A stretch of 64,000 bases of DNA from Siphonodentalium dalli (GCA_032622095.1 CP136066.1:188702716-188766715); one strand, 5' to 3'. Counted from the first letter of the stretch, positions 12,326 through 23,225 are shown. Program-made: numbers and translations. The notes: generated by a model not told the origin, from the sequence alone.

Positions 12326-13461
12326 AGCTCAACTTTACTTTGTAAAGTTTGAGCTATTGCCATCGCTTGGTATCCGTCGTCCGTGTATGCGTGCATGTGT
12401 GCGTGTACGAGGCGTCAACAATGCAGGCTACATGTCGTACGTTTGGTCGGATCATTATGAAATTTGTCATAGCTGTTGACATTGACATTTAGATGGTAAC
12501 GAGTCATTTTGGGGTCATTCGGGAAAAAAACAGCGGCCATCTTGGATTTCAAAATTCAATCCATTAGCACGGATTACAGGTCGAACTGTTCGTCTGACCA
12601 CCATGACATTTGTCTTGGATGTTAAAATTGACATATAGATGGGAATGAGCCATTTTTGGGTCATTTGGCCAAAAACATGGCCGCCAGCAGCCATCTTAGA
12701 TTTTACTCTTTGCATGACTAAATTCTTTAGCACAGGCAACAGGTCGTACCTTTGGTCGGATCACACATTATTAAATTTGTCATGGCTGTTGACATTGGTA
12801 TGTAGATGGAAACGAGTCCTTTCGGGGTCATTCGGCAAAAAAACATGGCCGCCAGCGGCCATCTTTGATTTCACAATTAAATCCATCAGCATGGGCTACA
12901 GGCCATACTGTTTGTCTGATCATCATGCGATTTGTCATGGCTGTTGACATTGGTATGTAGATGGAAACGAGTCCTTTTGGGGTCATTCGGCAAAAAAACA
13001 TGGCCGCCAGCGGCCATCTTTGATTTCACAATTAAATCCATCAGCATGGGCTACAGGCCATACTGTTTGTCTGATCATCATGCGATTTGTCATGGATGTT
13101 AATATTGACATGTAGATGGGAACAAGTCATTTTGGGGTCATTCGGCCATAAAACATGGCCGCCGTTAGCCATCTTGGATTTTACTCTTTGTGTGACTAAA
13201 TCCTTTGACACAGGCTACAGGTCCTATCTTTTGTCGGATCATCATGAAATTTGTCATGAGTGTTAACAATGACATGTAAATGGGAACGAGTCATTTTGGG
13301 GTCATTCGGCAAAAAAAACATGGCTGCCAGCGGCCATCTTGGATTTTACTCTTTGCATAACTAGACCTTTCAACTTTCCACATTCCTAATCACTCCATTG
13401 ACTGTAACACGTGAAATTATTCACTTTCCAAGTTGAGCTACAGTTCCATTGACACTTTCAT
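12326..13461 (+). mobile_element. HINE-like element, AGCTCAACTT family, copy 1
   Basis: Starts after a T with AGCTCAACTTTACTTTG, a palindromic 5' end. It ends with AAGTTGAGCTA, the inverted match of the 5' end, then a short hairpin and CTTTCAT before a T. Terminal repeat on the left, subterminal repeat plus hairpin on the right, T|T junction and an internal tandem array are the described features of HINEs, the non-autonomous relatives of Helentrons. The interior is the 155-168-bp array at 12420-13345. Confidence 0.65.
12420..13345 (+). repeat. 155-168-bp tandem array
   Basis: Six or so monomers, each with GTCATGGATGTTAA or similar, GACATGTAGATGGGAACGAG, GGGGTCATTCGGC and CATGGCCGCCAGCGGCCATC. 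The CATGGC landmarks fall at 12676, 12844, 12999, 13154 and 13319. The same monomer forms the array at 46430-47300. Confidence 0.85.
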
Positions 13462-14170
13462 TTTGTAATCCAAGATGGCGTCCATGATGGCAATTGGTAT
13501 CGAAAAATTTGAATTTTGTGGTAGGTGCACCAAATAATACCAAATTAGTAATAAAAAAAATACACACAAACAATGCTTAGTCGTAAACCATGTCGGTGGA
13601 ATGTCTGTCCCAAAATGGCCGCCAAAATGGACAAAATCGAATTAAATTTACACTTTGTGGAAAATTGAATAGCTAGTCCTGTAAGTGCGAACACGCTCTC
13701 GAATTATGGGGTGGAGAATGATTTCATAGTATAAGGGGAACTTTTGATAAGATATGTACTAATTGCTCAAAGCAGATTTTTAGCGGATTTTGGTTATATG
13801 ATAGGGGATATATTCCTCTTCAAAATTGAATTAAAACCATCTTAGTCCATTTTTTTCTAGATAAACCTTTTATCGACCAGACTAAGAATGTTAAATCAGG
13901 TTATAATGGAAAACAAGGACTTCCTCCGGCATCCGTTCCATTCCAAATATAACCAACTTCAGGCTGGGATTCAATGGTATTGTTTCTTTTCTCGGAAGCG
14001 TGTGGGCGACGTATTCCCAAGGTACTCTGTTTTTGATTGTTACGCAAGTATACCGTGTGAAAGACCCAATAGGCCTTTGTTCTTGGTGTATATACCAAAT
14101 ATACGTCAATGCGTCCATTTTATTGTCAAAGTCTCTTTCGATATACATGAATATATACACTTCTGTATAT

Positions 14171-15290
14171 AGAATTGCTATCCTTCTATGTAAATCTTCA
14201 ACTTTGCTGTCTTTCAGTTCTTCTCTTCCGTATTGCGAAGCTTGTAAATACGCTAGATATTAATATAAAAAGAAGTTATAATGTTGGTTCATTTTCTCTG
14301 ATAATTGCGAAACCGTTTATATAGTTTATACTATAATAAGAAGGAATCATTCTTGTAGTAATCGTGTTATATCATGGTCGGCTTTGCTTCAGATTGGGTT
14401 CGCATTAGCCCCCGTCAAACGATCAGAGAGGAAATCAGAGAGAAATTAATTATGTATATACAATCTATTTCGAGGTTATACGGTATAAACCGCGAGAAAT
14501 CTTGATAAGCATTTATCTACCCGAGAGTGAACTTGTCGATATATCTCATTTGATCTGTTTTGATCCTAGTTTTATGGATAATTGCCTATACGTTCATGCT
14601 GGTATGATAACACCTGCTGTATGTTACTGTTAGCAATGTTTGGCAGGATCTGCGAACATTCCGAGTCTGACCAGATACGCCGCCGGATATGTGAAAGCAG
14701 CCATGTATATATGCCACGGCGATTTGTATACAATACACTAAATGATTTGCACAGGCCTCAGTGTTAACAAATTCCGCTGGTCTGTATTCGCAGGAAAGGG
14801 TTGACCCTATACACGAGTATTAAAAAATGAAGAAAGTCATTTTAGACACACGAAAATGTGCCCAAAAGTACTTGTCAACGTATTGCGTCACACTGCAGTG
14901 TGATAAACGTCACACTACCCTTAAAATGGAGAAAAAAATGACATCGAAAAAAAACACCAACCCCTCCCATAAATTATTGGTCAATTTGACAGCCGTAACC
15001 GTTCACCATGTGGCTATATTTGATGTTTCTCGTCGGGAAACACGTTTGTGCATTTTTTGTGCACTTTTCATCGATGTATCATTGACCATTCAGCTGCCAG
15101 GATTTTATGGAGGTACCGTTGTGTGGACTATTACTGCACAATCATTTTAAATTCGTTGTGGTTGATTTCGTGGTATATAGTAAGGTCAAACCACGAAATT
15201 AAGAACCAACGAAATAGTTCAGTGGTATCGTGGAGGGAGCTGCGCTGGTGTTGTGTTAAAGATCCTGTGCTTGTGCAGCATTAAAGATCC
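14171..15290. other. No gene seen
   Basis: No exon or RNA gene supported. A 107-codon plus-strand frame (14827-15150) has low-complexity Lys-rich sequence without domain features. Near 15140-15230 there are inverted TTCGTGG and CCACGAAAT words, with another relative at 15450-15500. Confidence 0.4.
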
Positions 15291-15297
15291 ACTGCCA

Positions 15298-15366
15298 GTG
15301 CATTCTCTTATATAAGCGACTCTCCCATAGGGAGCCTCATATATATATAAGAGCATGCACTGGCTT
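15298..15366. repeat. Degenerate copy of the 67-bp palindrome
   Basis: CAGTGCATTCTCTTATATAA at left and TATAAGAGCATGCACTGG at right around a changed core (CCCATAGGGAG). It is related to the 67-bp palindrome but clearly older. A nearby GTTGGCACAGGG at 15400 matches the right flank of the intact copies. Confidence 0.8.
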
Positions 15367-15479
15367 ACAAGTTCAAGGTAAATATTGTTATGCCATTGCG
15401 TTGGCACAGGGTTTTCAAAAAAACTCAGGAAGCCCCAGTCACACCCGACCCACGAAATCAAGTCCCCAACGAAGTGGCC

Positions 15480-17200
15480 CCTTTCTTGTAAACCACGAAC
15501 ATGGAGACGAAATCGTAGCCATCCACAGTATTCATTCAGGGATTGTGTTGATAATACAAGAGCAGAAACATATATAGGATTCCCAATCTCCTATATTCGT
15601 GCATTACTATAGGAATTTGTGGCACTGCTGCTCTTGTCAAATATAATTGGGGCCTTGTCAAATATAACTGCAAGGCTGTTTGATCTATCATTTGAGATGT
15701 AATGCAACTTCAAACGCCCAGAACGTATAGATTGTCAGCGATTATGTCTATTTTGTCGAAGTATACCAATTAATTAAAGTTGATCTTTGGTGGTTCTGTA
15801 TAGTTGTTTCGTGCCGGGTCGTAAACGTTGACTGATAGTTTAGAAAGTGAGAGAACTTTGTCTTGTTATTTGATTTCCAGCGACGCTCGGCGTTTTGTGG
15901 AGCAAACAGGGCAAGTGTTGGATATTTTCTATCTCTTCTAGTATTTCATCTAGGCCATGCAGGTTAGAAGGAACTAAATAAGTAGAATAACGTGCCTTTC
16001 GTGTTTACACCCAATCTCGAATACGAGTTAAAAAAACTTCTGGCGCGCTATTGGCGAATAATATGTCAAATAAATTTACTAATTCAAAATATATAATATC
16101 CATAGCATGTAAAAAAAGTGGGCGTTTCCTTGTCTGAAATGCGTTCGTGTCCAAACAATAGCTGGAGATTGTGGCTGTGTATTGGCTTTCGTCGGACTGT
16201 CAAATTCTGTGCAAAAAGTGGGCTAGTGTGGAAAAAGTATGTTGGTTTTTGAAAAAGGCGTGGCTGGAAAGGTTCTCCTCTGTTGGTCTTCACAAACGCA
16301 TGCATCGTGCACTTCGGAACTCGATAATTTAGCGTGGGTGTGGCCAAACGTTAACACTGTGGCCTATGGAAAACATTTAGTTCCTTCTAATCTAAAGCAG
16401 CGCTGTTATGCATATCTTGGTGGAACAGGGTGGTATATCTATTTTGTTCCCGAATTATATGTCTGGGATCATAACTAAAAAAGCACATTATTGGCCTTGT
16501 GTATAATCGCGGGAGTCATACTTATTATGTGGGCTTTTACAAAGAATCAGACTGCATGGTGCAAGATATCAATTAACAATATTTAAAGATGTTCAAAATA
16601 GTCCTTGTTTATACGGTATCATGTTACAGATCGGTTCACTATTGGTGTCTTTTGGAAAGATTTATTGCAACAACGCGAGTACAATTAACCAATTTATTCT
16701 ATTTAGTTGTCAGTGTAGATACAATTCCAGATATTGGTGTCGTAACGCCCCGATGTCTGGATTTTCGTCGAAATCTGTCAGCTAACACTTTATTGCCTAT
16801 CTTGAGCTAAGATTGTCTGTCTACATTGTGATATTACCATCTGACAAACGACGCCAATGACAACCAAAAAATTAGTTTTCTACAAGAAAGTGTATTCAGT
16901 CGCCTTTATCTCCACAAAGTATCGATCGGTAACCACAAATACACCAGGCTTTAATTAAATTTCATAATATCGTGATCCCGAATCAACCTCTATTGTCCAA
17001 TCTGAGTTTACTGAGGAAATTGGATTCCACTTGAGCCTCGTTCGCGGATGGTTTGATTTGAGATAGTCTAATGGCTCATCAAAGCGATAGAATCGACGCA
17101 CGATGTGGTGATTGAGACTCTAAAGACAGGCTGACTGTCTCACCGTAATTACTCTCCATGCGTTATTATACCATTATACAAGGGGGGAGGCGAGGCCTCA
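15480..17200. other. No gene seen
   Basis: No exon, RNA gene or clear repeat supported across this 1.7 kb. Frames of 60-90 codons exist on both strands without recognisable motifs. Confidence 0.45.
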
Positions 17201-17202
17201 TT

Positions 17203-17797
17203 TACTATTCAGATTTTTTTGTAAACCCGAGTATAACCCACTGTATAATACTAAATTTTCTACAATAATAACTTTGACCTGATCCTTGGAGCCATGCAAT
17301 AATGACTAATCCATCCCGGTATCCCCAGAACTTCGAATACTATATATATAAACATCATATATTCGGTAATATTTTATGGATTTTGACGAAACTTTACGCA
17401 AATGTTTAGTGGTAACTGAGACACAACCTGTGCGAGAAATGGGCGACAGAGGCACGGCCGAATGACTGATCACTCTACCTGTGTTTTTTTCAACTTTTGA
17501 AAAGTGCCCCTCTTCCATTCAATTCGTGCTCATTCAGCCGTATACCTCACCTCACAGCATAGTGCATTTGTATATGTCTTGATGTCTCTAGTACCACAAA
17601 TCATTTGTGGAAAGTTTCATCAAAATCCATCCAATATCTCATCAAATATTACCGAATATATTAGGGGGGGACTTTTAGTGTATTTAGTGATGCTACCCCG
17701 AACGGCAATTATAGCATCACAAAATTCACCTTCTGTGGACCTCATTCTGCTTAGGCCACAGTGGGTTATATACGAGTTTACAAAAAATCTGAATACA
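17203..17797. mobile_element. Fold-back element with TATTCAGATTTT ends
   Basis: Left end TATTCAGATTTTTTTGTAAA and right end GTTTACAAAAAATCTGAATA form inverted repeats that continue through GTATAACCCACTG. A second, more diverged inverted pair lies inside (17360-17460 against 17535-17665). The right arm includes part of the GAGGTCC-family palindrome (17685-17755). No transposase. Confidence 0.65.
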
Positions 17798-18216
17798 TCC
17801 CCATTTCCTTGAAAAAAATGGTGCCGAGTGGCGTAGTCGATAATGAAACATCCATAGCGGACTGGGTCGTCTGTATATTAACTATGGTATGTCGTCTTTC
17901 ATCCGCTAATAAAACTGACAATATTGGTCGAGGATATATAAATATTGAATGTATATTAGGATACATGTGTAATTGTGTATATTGCTGTTGTTCCCTACTA
18001 CCCCTACTGAGTATCAATGTACTTTGGTGCTTTTGTCGTGTATATGTATATATGTTTGCATGCTCCATATCAATTCGTGGCAAAATATTTACGACTATAC
18101 ATTTAGGGTACCACGTCATACGTTTAGGGCACCACGCGTCATCAAAGTATGCGCACTGCAGCCGTGATGCCATAACCGTCATAATGGATAGGGTATCAAT
18201 TACGTCAATTTTTATT
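17798..18216. other. No gene seen
   Basis: A 163-codon minus-strand frame and a 173-codon plus-strand frame overlap here and run into the next element. They contradict each other and show no domain. A short GGGTACCACG / GGGCACCACG direct repeat lies at 18105-18140. Confidence 0.4.
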
Positions 18217-18500
18217 ATGTGTACCCCATACCATAGTATGGTACACATAGTGTCGACGTCCGGATTCACAACTCGTCGTTAGTTCATCTGTCAGTCGAGA
18301 CGTCTTTCCGTCCGTCTGTCTGTCCGTCCGTTAACACTTTACGCATGGTCCGATAATTCAAACATTTTCTATCCGATCGGAACCAAATTTTGCTTGAGTT
18401 TTTCATCACAAAATACAGATCGAGTTCGAATGTGGGTTTGATCCGATTTTTAAAACGGAGTTATGGTCCTTTTTCGAGTAAACAATTTACTTAAAATAAT
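18217..18500 (+). mobile_element. HINE-like element, ATGTTTACCC family, 3'-truncated
   Basis: Starts ATGTGTACCCCATACCATAG with a 5' palindrome closing at GGTACACAT, then GTGTCGACGTCCGG, a TCCG/TCTG run and CCGATCGGAACCAAATTTTG. It matches the copies at 21668 and 47715. The 3' end motif (GCCGATCGTGATCGGC hairpin) is absent, so it is 3'-truncated. Confidence 0.7.
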
Positions 18501-18545
18501 TGAATTCCTTGCTCAATTTAAAAAAATATATATATACAGAGGGTA

Positions 18546-18673
18546 TCTACACTTTGGTTGGATATGGGAATTATCTCATGAGTGATGATAAAAACAATGA
18601 ATTTCCACAGTGGAAATTCATTTTGTTTTGTCATCACGAATGAGATAATTACCATATCCAACCAAAACGTTTA
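18546..18673. mobile_element. Fold-back hairpin element
   Basis: Arms of about 58 bp: GGTTGGATATGGGAATTATC at left and its near complement ending at CCATATCCAACC, with a tight turn at TTCCACAGTGGAA. Outer bases ATCTACA and TTTAGAT also tend to pair. No flanking duplication is obvious. Confidence 0.7.
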
Positions 18674-19240
18674 GATGTTCTGTTTATTATATGATCCGCT
18701 CAGTTGGTCGATGGCTCAATTCGAACGAAGGATAAAACGTGCAAATTTACACACCCAAGGACAGCAATGGTAATGAGCTTGTGGATTAAGGGGCTAACAT
18801 CATAGTATGTTAAAACAAAAACAATTAATAACATATTACATGGTCAAACTGAACACTCAGGGACTTTTAGCATAGCGATGTTAACTCATCTAGTACCGAA
18901 TCACTTTTAATTTTAGCGCGGTTGGATACGGGTGAGATATATATATCTCACTAGACGGATAACGGTTTTTATCTGATACAAAAATAATATTTGATAGCTT
19001 AGCATATAATAAAATAAAAAAAAAAAAAAAAAAAATATTTATTTTTTTAAATTTAATTTAGATTGATCTAACACCATTTTGACTTCCACTTTGTAGGAAG
19101 GCTCTTGAGCTTTTTCGTCTATGTAATGAAGTTTATATCATTCTTGCTGATATCATCCAGGAAGAAATATCAGCGGTGCTATGCTGATCAACCCTTCCTT
19201 AAATGTGTTGCTTCCTTTGGGAACATGGTATCCATTGACA
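18674..19240. other. No gene seen; A-rich tract
   Basis: No gene. A tract of roughly 45 A/T bases, with a run of about 20 A, lies at 19010-19070. The rest is plain AT-rich sequence. Confidence 0.45.
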
Positions 19241-19248
19241 TGGTTTAA

Positions 19249-19340
19249 CCCTTTCATGACTAGAGCAGCGCTGGTTCAGCATTACATATCATGTGCCAGT
19301 GCATTCTCTTATGCGAGTCTCCCTATTTGACCCATGAATT
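19249..19340. mobile_element. TTAA MITE remnant (CCCTTTCATGAC end)
   Basis: TTAA at 19245-19248 is followed by CCCTTTCATGACTAGAGC and, 45 bp on, by half of the palindrome (CAGTGCATTCTCTTATGCGA). The right end is missing. A more complete but diverged relative is at 54840-54985. Confidence 0.6.
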
Positions 19341-19464
19341 ATAATTTGTTTTGACCCATACATTCTAATGTGTTTTATTATGTACATTTGTCTATAATAG
19401 TACATAACAATATACTCTATAATTCAACATAAAAACTCTGAATTATGATTCCGATCATAGTAAT

Positions 19465-19497
19465 TTTCTATCGCCAAGGGATCGGCATCTCGTTAAA
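19465..19497. repeat. HINE 3'-end remnant
   Basis: CTATCGCCAAGG followed by GATCGGCATCTCGTT matches the terminal part of the ATGTTTACCC HINE family, with the intervening subterminal repeat deleted. Confidence 0.5.
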
Positions 19498-19689
19498 AAA
19501 ATCATTTATTAAATGATGCAGACACTCAGTAAACAAAGTTTTGTCACACGGTAGCATACACCCACAACTTATTATAAATGGATTATCCCGCCACAGTGCA
19601 TATTGGAATGGTCTAATATTCATTTGGAACGGTGTGCAGAAAAATAAGCAGATGACATTTACCACAAGTACAAAGGAGCCGATTTACTG

Positions 19690-19811
19690 CAGGGAAATGT
19701 TTAAAAAATATTATATCGTCGTTTTCAAATTCATTCATTTGTCGCATATATTCTGTTGAGTATAATATGAGTTGGTCCCATAAATGGTCGGATTTAGTGT
19801 ACAGTACCCCT
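19690..19811. mobile_element. GGGGTACTGTAC MITE, partial
   Basis: CATTTGTCGCATATATTCTG, GGTCCCATAAATGGTCGGAT and GTGTACAGTACCCC run up to TTAA at 19812-19815. The same right half occurs at 22780-22896, 34620-34725 and 53490-53580, and inverted at 21551. The left terminus is not found. Confidence 0.7.
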
Positions 19812-19815
19812 TTAA

Positions 19816-20005
19816 GATAGCGAACACATGGAACTCTACTGATCTGACCATTTCCTACGGTATAACTATAAGTCAATGAGTATTTAGTATAGAAAGGGTT
19901 ACCATGGTATAAATCGTGTAAAGCGAAAAGCTCACTGTGCATGATTGGCCACTCGTTATCGATTTCAATATTATCATACTCGTCATTTTTTTTTGCGGAA
20001 AGCAT
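19816..20005 (-). pseudogene. Possible LINE-like coding remnant
   Basis: On the minus strand an open frame from 20005 reads an acidic N-terminal part (SAKKNDEYDNIEIDNEWP) and ends QISRVPCVRYLK exactly where the TTAA of the adjoining MITE begins. The words VPCVRYLK recur on the same strand at 22900-22935, again at a MITE edge, and a VRYLK variant lies at 21490-21525. Recurrence suggests one mobile coding family, plausibly the upstream part of the LINE-like frame at 22320-22672. No catalytic motif is visible and there is no intact protein. I cannot name the family. Confidence 0.35.
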
Positions 20006-20452
20006 GTTTTGCCCCTACACGAATTTTACAACGACGAATAGCTGTATAGGTAGGCGTAACTCTATCCGTCACTGTGAATTTATGAAACATTTCGAATGTA
20101 GTGTAATGACCTGTAGCGGCTATATTTATATAGTTCCATAGACTGCATGGTTAGCAGTCTTGTTAACTTGTTTTACTGCAGAACCACTTTGCGACCATCA
20201 CATGAAAGACTAATCATGCGGGTAACATCCTCGTGGATTCCCTCCGTGTCTAGAAATCCCGTGTACGTCTCAATGGCCGCCACCTTTATGATCAAACGAG
20301 ACTGTCACACGGAAGAATTTTCCATTAATCATGAACCTCTGCCATCAAGTACTTCCAAGGAACTCGAGTCGCACAAATCATCACCAAATTAGAGGTTGTT
20401 GAATATAATGATGGCGAAATACGTGGAATTACTAACGTCCCATTAACCCTTT
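20006..20452. other. No gene seen
   Basis: No exon or RNA gene supported; short frames only. Confidence 0.45.
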
Positions 20453-20456
20453 ACCC

Positions 20457-20775
20457 AACAAACCGGCCAAAACCGGCCAAATAAAGCTTCAACAGCCTAA
20501 AATATCTTCGGTCTGTCTCAATAGAACCATACAAATATGGATATCATTGGAACCGGCTCCTTGACCACATTGTGATAGTTACAGTTATGCCCTGTGCATT
20601 GGCCTAAAAAAATCTTTTTTTTAAACTTTTTACCATTTTTCTTACATTCTTTAACAATTTTATAATTTTTAATGTGTTAAGCCAATGCATTCTCTTATAT
20701 ATGCGAGGCGACCTATGGTCGACTCGCATATATAAGAGAATGCATTGGCACCGGGCCGTTCTGTTGGGTAAAGGG
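20457..20775. mobile_element. TTAA MITE with CCCTTTACCCAAC ends
   Basis: A 319-bp element between TTAA (20453-20456) and TTAA (20776-20779). The left end is CCCTTTACCCAAC and the right end its exact complement GTTGGGTAAAGGG. A short duplicated AACCGGCCAAAACCGGCCAA passage follows the left end. It carries the 67-bp palindrome near its right end, just as the element at 11661 does, although the terminal repeats differ beyond CCCTTT. piggyBac-like by target site. Confidence 0.85.
20682..20748. repeat. 67-bp palindrome, copy 2
   Basis: Identical to 12031-12097 in sequence and orientation, with the shared right flank CACCGGG or CACAGGG. Confidence 0.95.
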
Positions 20776-20814
20776 TTAACCCCAAATTGCTCGGGACCAG
20801 GCCTGCAGATATGG

Positions 20815-21258
20815 TACGGGCATTTGCAGAATGAGGTCACCAGAGGGTGAATTTAGTGACAGCACAGCGAGCTAGCGTAACCAAATGCATCCTCTATGGG
20901 GACCTCATTCTGCGTGGCCCCCATTTGCTATGGAAGACCTAGATACAGATTTAAGTTCCCATGCAGATGGTGAAGATGGTGATGAGCACCCATTGGGTAC
21001 CTCGATTGTGCATTGTGTCATCAGCCAATTTGGGTATATATAGAGAAACTAAACTAAAAAAAAACAAAAAACTTTCTAAATAAGTTTCTCTCGAAACTAT
21101 AACAAAATAGTTAATTTAATAATAAAGATATTTTCCAGAAAATATGTGACCTAATCATAATGAGGTCCACATAAGGTGAATTTAGCGATGCTAGTAGCTG
21201 TGTGGGGTATCATCACTAAATTAACCCTCTGGGGACCTTATTCTGCAAATAGTTTCAG
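20815..21258. mobile_element. GAGGTCC-family MITE, copy 1
   Basis: Each end holds its own palindrome built from TTTGCAGAATGAGGTC, AGAGGGTGAATTTAGTGA and the complement, with CTCTGGGGACCTTATTCTGC at the far right. The middle shares GCACCCATTGGGTACCTCGA and GGGTATATATAGAGAAACTA with copies at 38048 and 50050. The element is non-coding, although Pro/Ser-rich frames (SPSGDL type) run through the palindromes. Confidence 0.75.
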
Positions 21259-21422
21259 GACTGCATACTCGGGACCACCACGAATTACAAGTATCTCTAT
21301 ATATTAGCACGGACGTGTTCTTTGGGTCAAATTTAGCGTAAAAATACTTTTATTTCCAAAAACATATATTCATTTAAGTTTCATAGTGACATACAAATCA
21401 TATATATATATATAGCAGTCGG

Positions 21423-21482
21423 AATTCTGGGGATACCGGGATGGATTGGTCAGTATTGCATGGCTCCAAGGATCAGATCACC
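21423..21482. repeat. Short dispersed repeat
   Basis: GGGGATACCGGGATGGATTG through TGGCTCCAAGGATCAGATCA is the inverted counterpart of 17275-17330. Confidence 0.7.
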
Positions 21483-21550
21483 GTTATTATTTTAACATTG
21501 AATAAGTGAATGTTTAAGATAGCGAACACTTGAATCTGTACTGATCTTAA

Positions 21551-21665
21551 ATGGGTACTGTACACTAAATCCGACCATTTATGGGACCATCTCATTTTAT
21601 ACTCAACATAATATATGCGACACATGAATGGATTTGAGTCATGGATTAGTGGAAAATATTCTTTT
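21551..21665. mobile_element. GGGGTACTGTAC MITE, partial, inverted
   Basis: TTAA at 21547-21550 is followed by ATGGGTACTGTACACTAAAT, then ATTTATGGGACCATCTC. It is the inverted form of the half-element at 19690-19811 and lies next to the VRYLK-type coding remnant (21490-21545). Confidence 0.65.
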
Positions 21666-21667
21666 TT

Positions 21668-22219
21668 ATGTTTACCCATACCATAGTAGGGTCAACATAG
21701 TGTCGTTGTCCGGATTGACCACTCGTCGTTAGTCCATCCGTCTGTCTGTCTGTCTGTTTGTTTGTCTCTCTGTCTGTAGACACTTTACGCATGGTGCGAT
21801 AACTCGAACATTTTATATCTGATCGGAACCAAATTTTGTATATGAATATCTCAGCATAAAAGACAGATCGAGTTCGAATATGGGTTTGATCCGACTATCT
21901 CGATCCTACCTGTTCATACATATGTGAAGATTCTTGTCTTGCTTGGATATTCTTGATCCTCTTGATTGGATAATCTTGATTCTACATGTTTAATAATACC
22001 TGTGTGCAGATTCTTTTCTTGCTTGGATAATCTTGATTTTATCTGTTCATACCTGTGTGCAGATTCTTTTCTGCAGAATGTTCTTCTTTCTACTCATCAA
22101 TACTTAGGATGTATCTTGACAAGACTATGGCTTATGGATTTTCGCGTTCAAACTGAAAATAGCTGATCACTATCGCCAAGGTATGGGTTAAACATCTGCC
22201 GATCGTGATCGGCCTCTCG
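21668..22219 (+). mobile_element. HINE-like element, ATGTTTACCC family, full copy
   Basis: After a T it starts ATGTTTACCCATACCATAG, then GTGTCGTTGTCCGG, a TCTG/TTTG run, CGATAACTCGAACATTTTA and GATCGGAACCAAATTTTG. About three 60-70-bp internal repeats follow (GGATAATCTTGATT and CTGTGTGCAGATTC words, 21900-22085). The 3' end has GGTATGGGTTAAACA, the inverted match of the 5' end, then the hairpin GCCGATCGTGATCGGC and CTCTCG before TT. The layout is HINE-like. Confidence 0.75.
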
Positions 22220-22319
22220 TTTTATATCTTTAATGCCTCCATTCTGGAAAGTGATCTATGAACACTATAGGTACATGAACTATATACAATATAAACAGTT
22301 TGAAGAGCTCCATCGTATG

Positions 22320-22672
22320 CTATGTCCCTCTTAATAAGTTTACATATATGGAATAAGCTGTGTCGAGAATAATTCCCGTACAAAACTGTAGAAGATCTGG
22401 GTCTACACATGAAGTCATGTTTCCTAGACTGAATGAAACGAGTGGCTCCTCTAACAGTGGACTTAAAAATAGGTAGCTATGGACACCGTAACGATTGATG
22501 ATAGATTCCCAGTGTCTATCACGAAGGAACACAGAAATTGGTGACTGGCATATGAACATGGCATGCAGGAGTTCATTCTGATAAATGACGCCGCACATCT
22601 GACACACTAGATTATTATAGTACGTTGTTTTGTTTACTAACAGAGCGAGATGTCTGAGTTCACTCTTGAACG
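22320..22672 (-). pseudogene. LINE ORF2 C-terminal fragment
   Basis: On the minus strand an open frame from 22672 includes FKSELRHLALLVN, then CQMCG and, 12 residues after the second Cys, HAMFIC. A C-x2-C ... H-x4-C knuckle followed by a Trp/Leu-rich tail and a stop at 22320 is the usual C-terminal end of many non-LTR retrotransposon reverse transcriptase proteins. The reverse transcriptase core (YADD region) is absent. The upstream side is cut by the MITE-like hairpin at 22673, and VPCVRYLK at 22900-22935 may be the continuation. About 118 codons remain. Confidence 0.6.
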
Positions 22673-22896
22673 ATGCAAAAAAAAAAACATGGCAATTATA
22701 GTGAAAATGAATTTATGACTGGAGTCATAAATTCATTTTCATGTTATTATTACCATGTTATTTGCATCAGCCATAGAGCACACAAGTGTATTTTGTACCA
22801 ATCCATGGCTCAAATTCATTCATTTGTCGCATAAATTATGTTGAGTATAAAATGAGATGGTCCCATAAATGGTCGGATTTAGTGTACAGTACCCCT
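22673..22896. mobile_element. GGGGTACTGTAC MITE with hairpin
   Basis: The left part is a fold-back, ATGCAAA...CATGG outside and TGAAAATGAATTTATGACT pairing with AGTCATAAATTCATTTTCA inside. The right part is the shared half ending ACAGTACCCCT before TTAA (22897-22900). It splits LINE-like coding sequence. Confidence 0.75.
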
Positions 22897-23225
22897 TTAA
22901 GATAGCGAACACATGGAACTCTTACTGGTCTTAATGGCAGACGACGACCCGTATGAATTAATGCACGCATGGGGAGATGCTGGGAAACAAACGAAAGAGC
23001 GATTCTTGCACATATCCGCGGGAACTGTTAGTGTAATACAAAATGTGGGATATACATAAAAATAGTGCATGCTGTGAAAATATGCAGCTATTTTCTATTG
23101 GAGGGTTTTCCCGACGTGGCACAGGAATCCCTGTAATATATATATAGAGCCACTTGTCATTCGTCACATGTGTGTGTGACTGAGCCCGGCTAATAACCAA
23201 TTCGGTGCTTCATTTTAATGCATAC

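Larger units (their letters stand above)
12190..13884. mobile_element. Long-TIR element with CTGGYCGATAAA ends
   Basis: Outer ends are CTGGCCGATAAA (left) and TTTATCGACCAG (right). The inverted arms extend about 90 bp, ending near GAAGAGGAATATATCC at left and its complement at right, with moderate divergence. Flanks carry similar ACTATT and ACTAAG, so a short target duplication is possible but not exact. The centre is filled by a HINE-like element. No transposase is visible. Confidence 0.65.
11618..14170 (+). repeat. Segmental duplication, copy 2, interrupted
   Basis: Second copy of 11155-11600. It is split at TTAA by a 484-bp MITE (11661-12144) and then by a 1.7-kb long-TIR element (about 12190-13884) that itself holds a HINE-like element. 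Host pieces are 11618-11660, 12145-12189 and 13885-14170. Confidence 0.75.

Noticed and set aside
17820-17850. tRNA A-box-like TGGCGTAGTCGATA, a possible tRNA or tRNA-derived SINE
   Set aside because: No B-box at the right distance and no cloverleaf can be drawn; no poly-A or SINE tail follows.
17778-18282. Overlapping 163- and 173-codon frames on opposite strands
   Set aside because: Mutually exclusive, without domain features, and extending into the fold-back element and a HINE.
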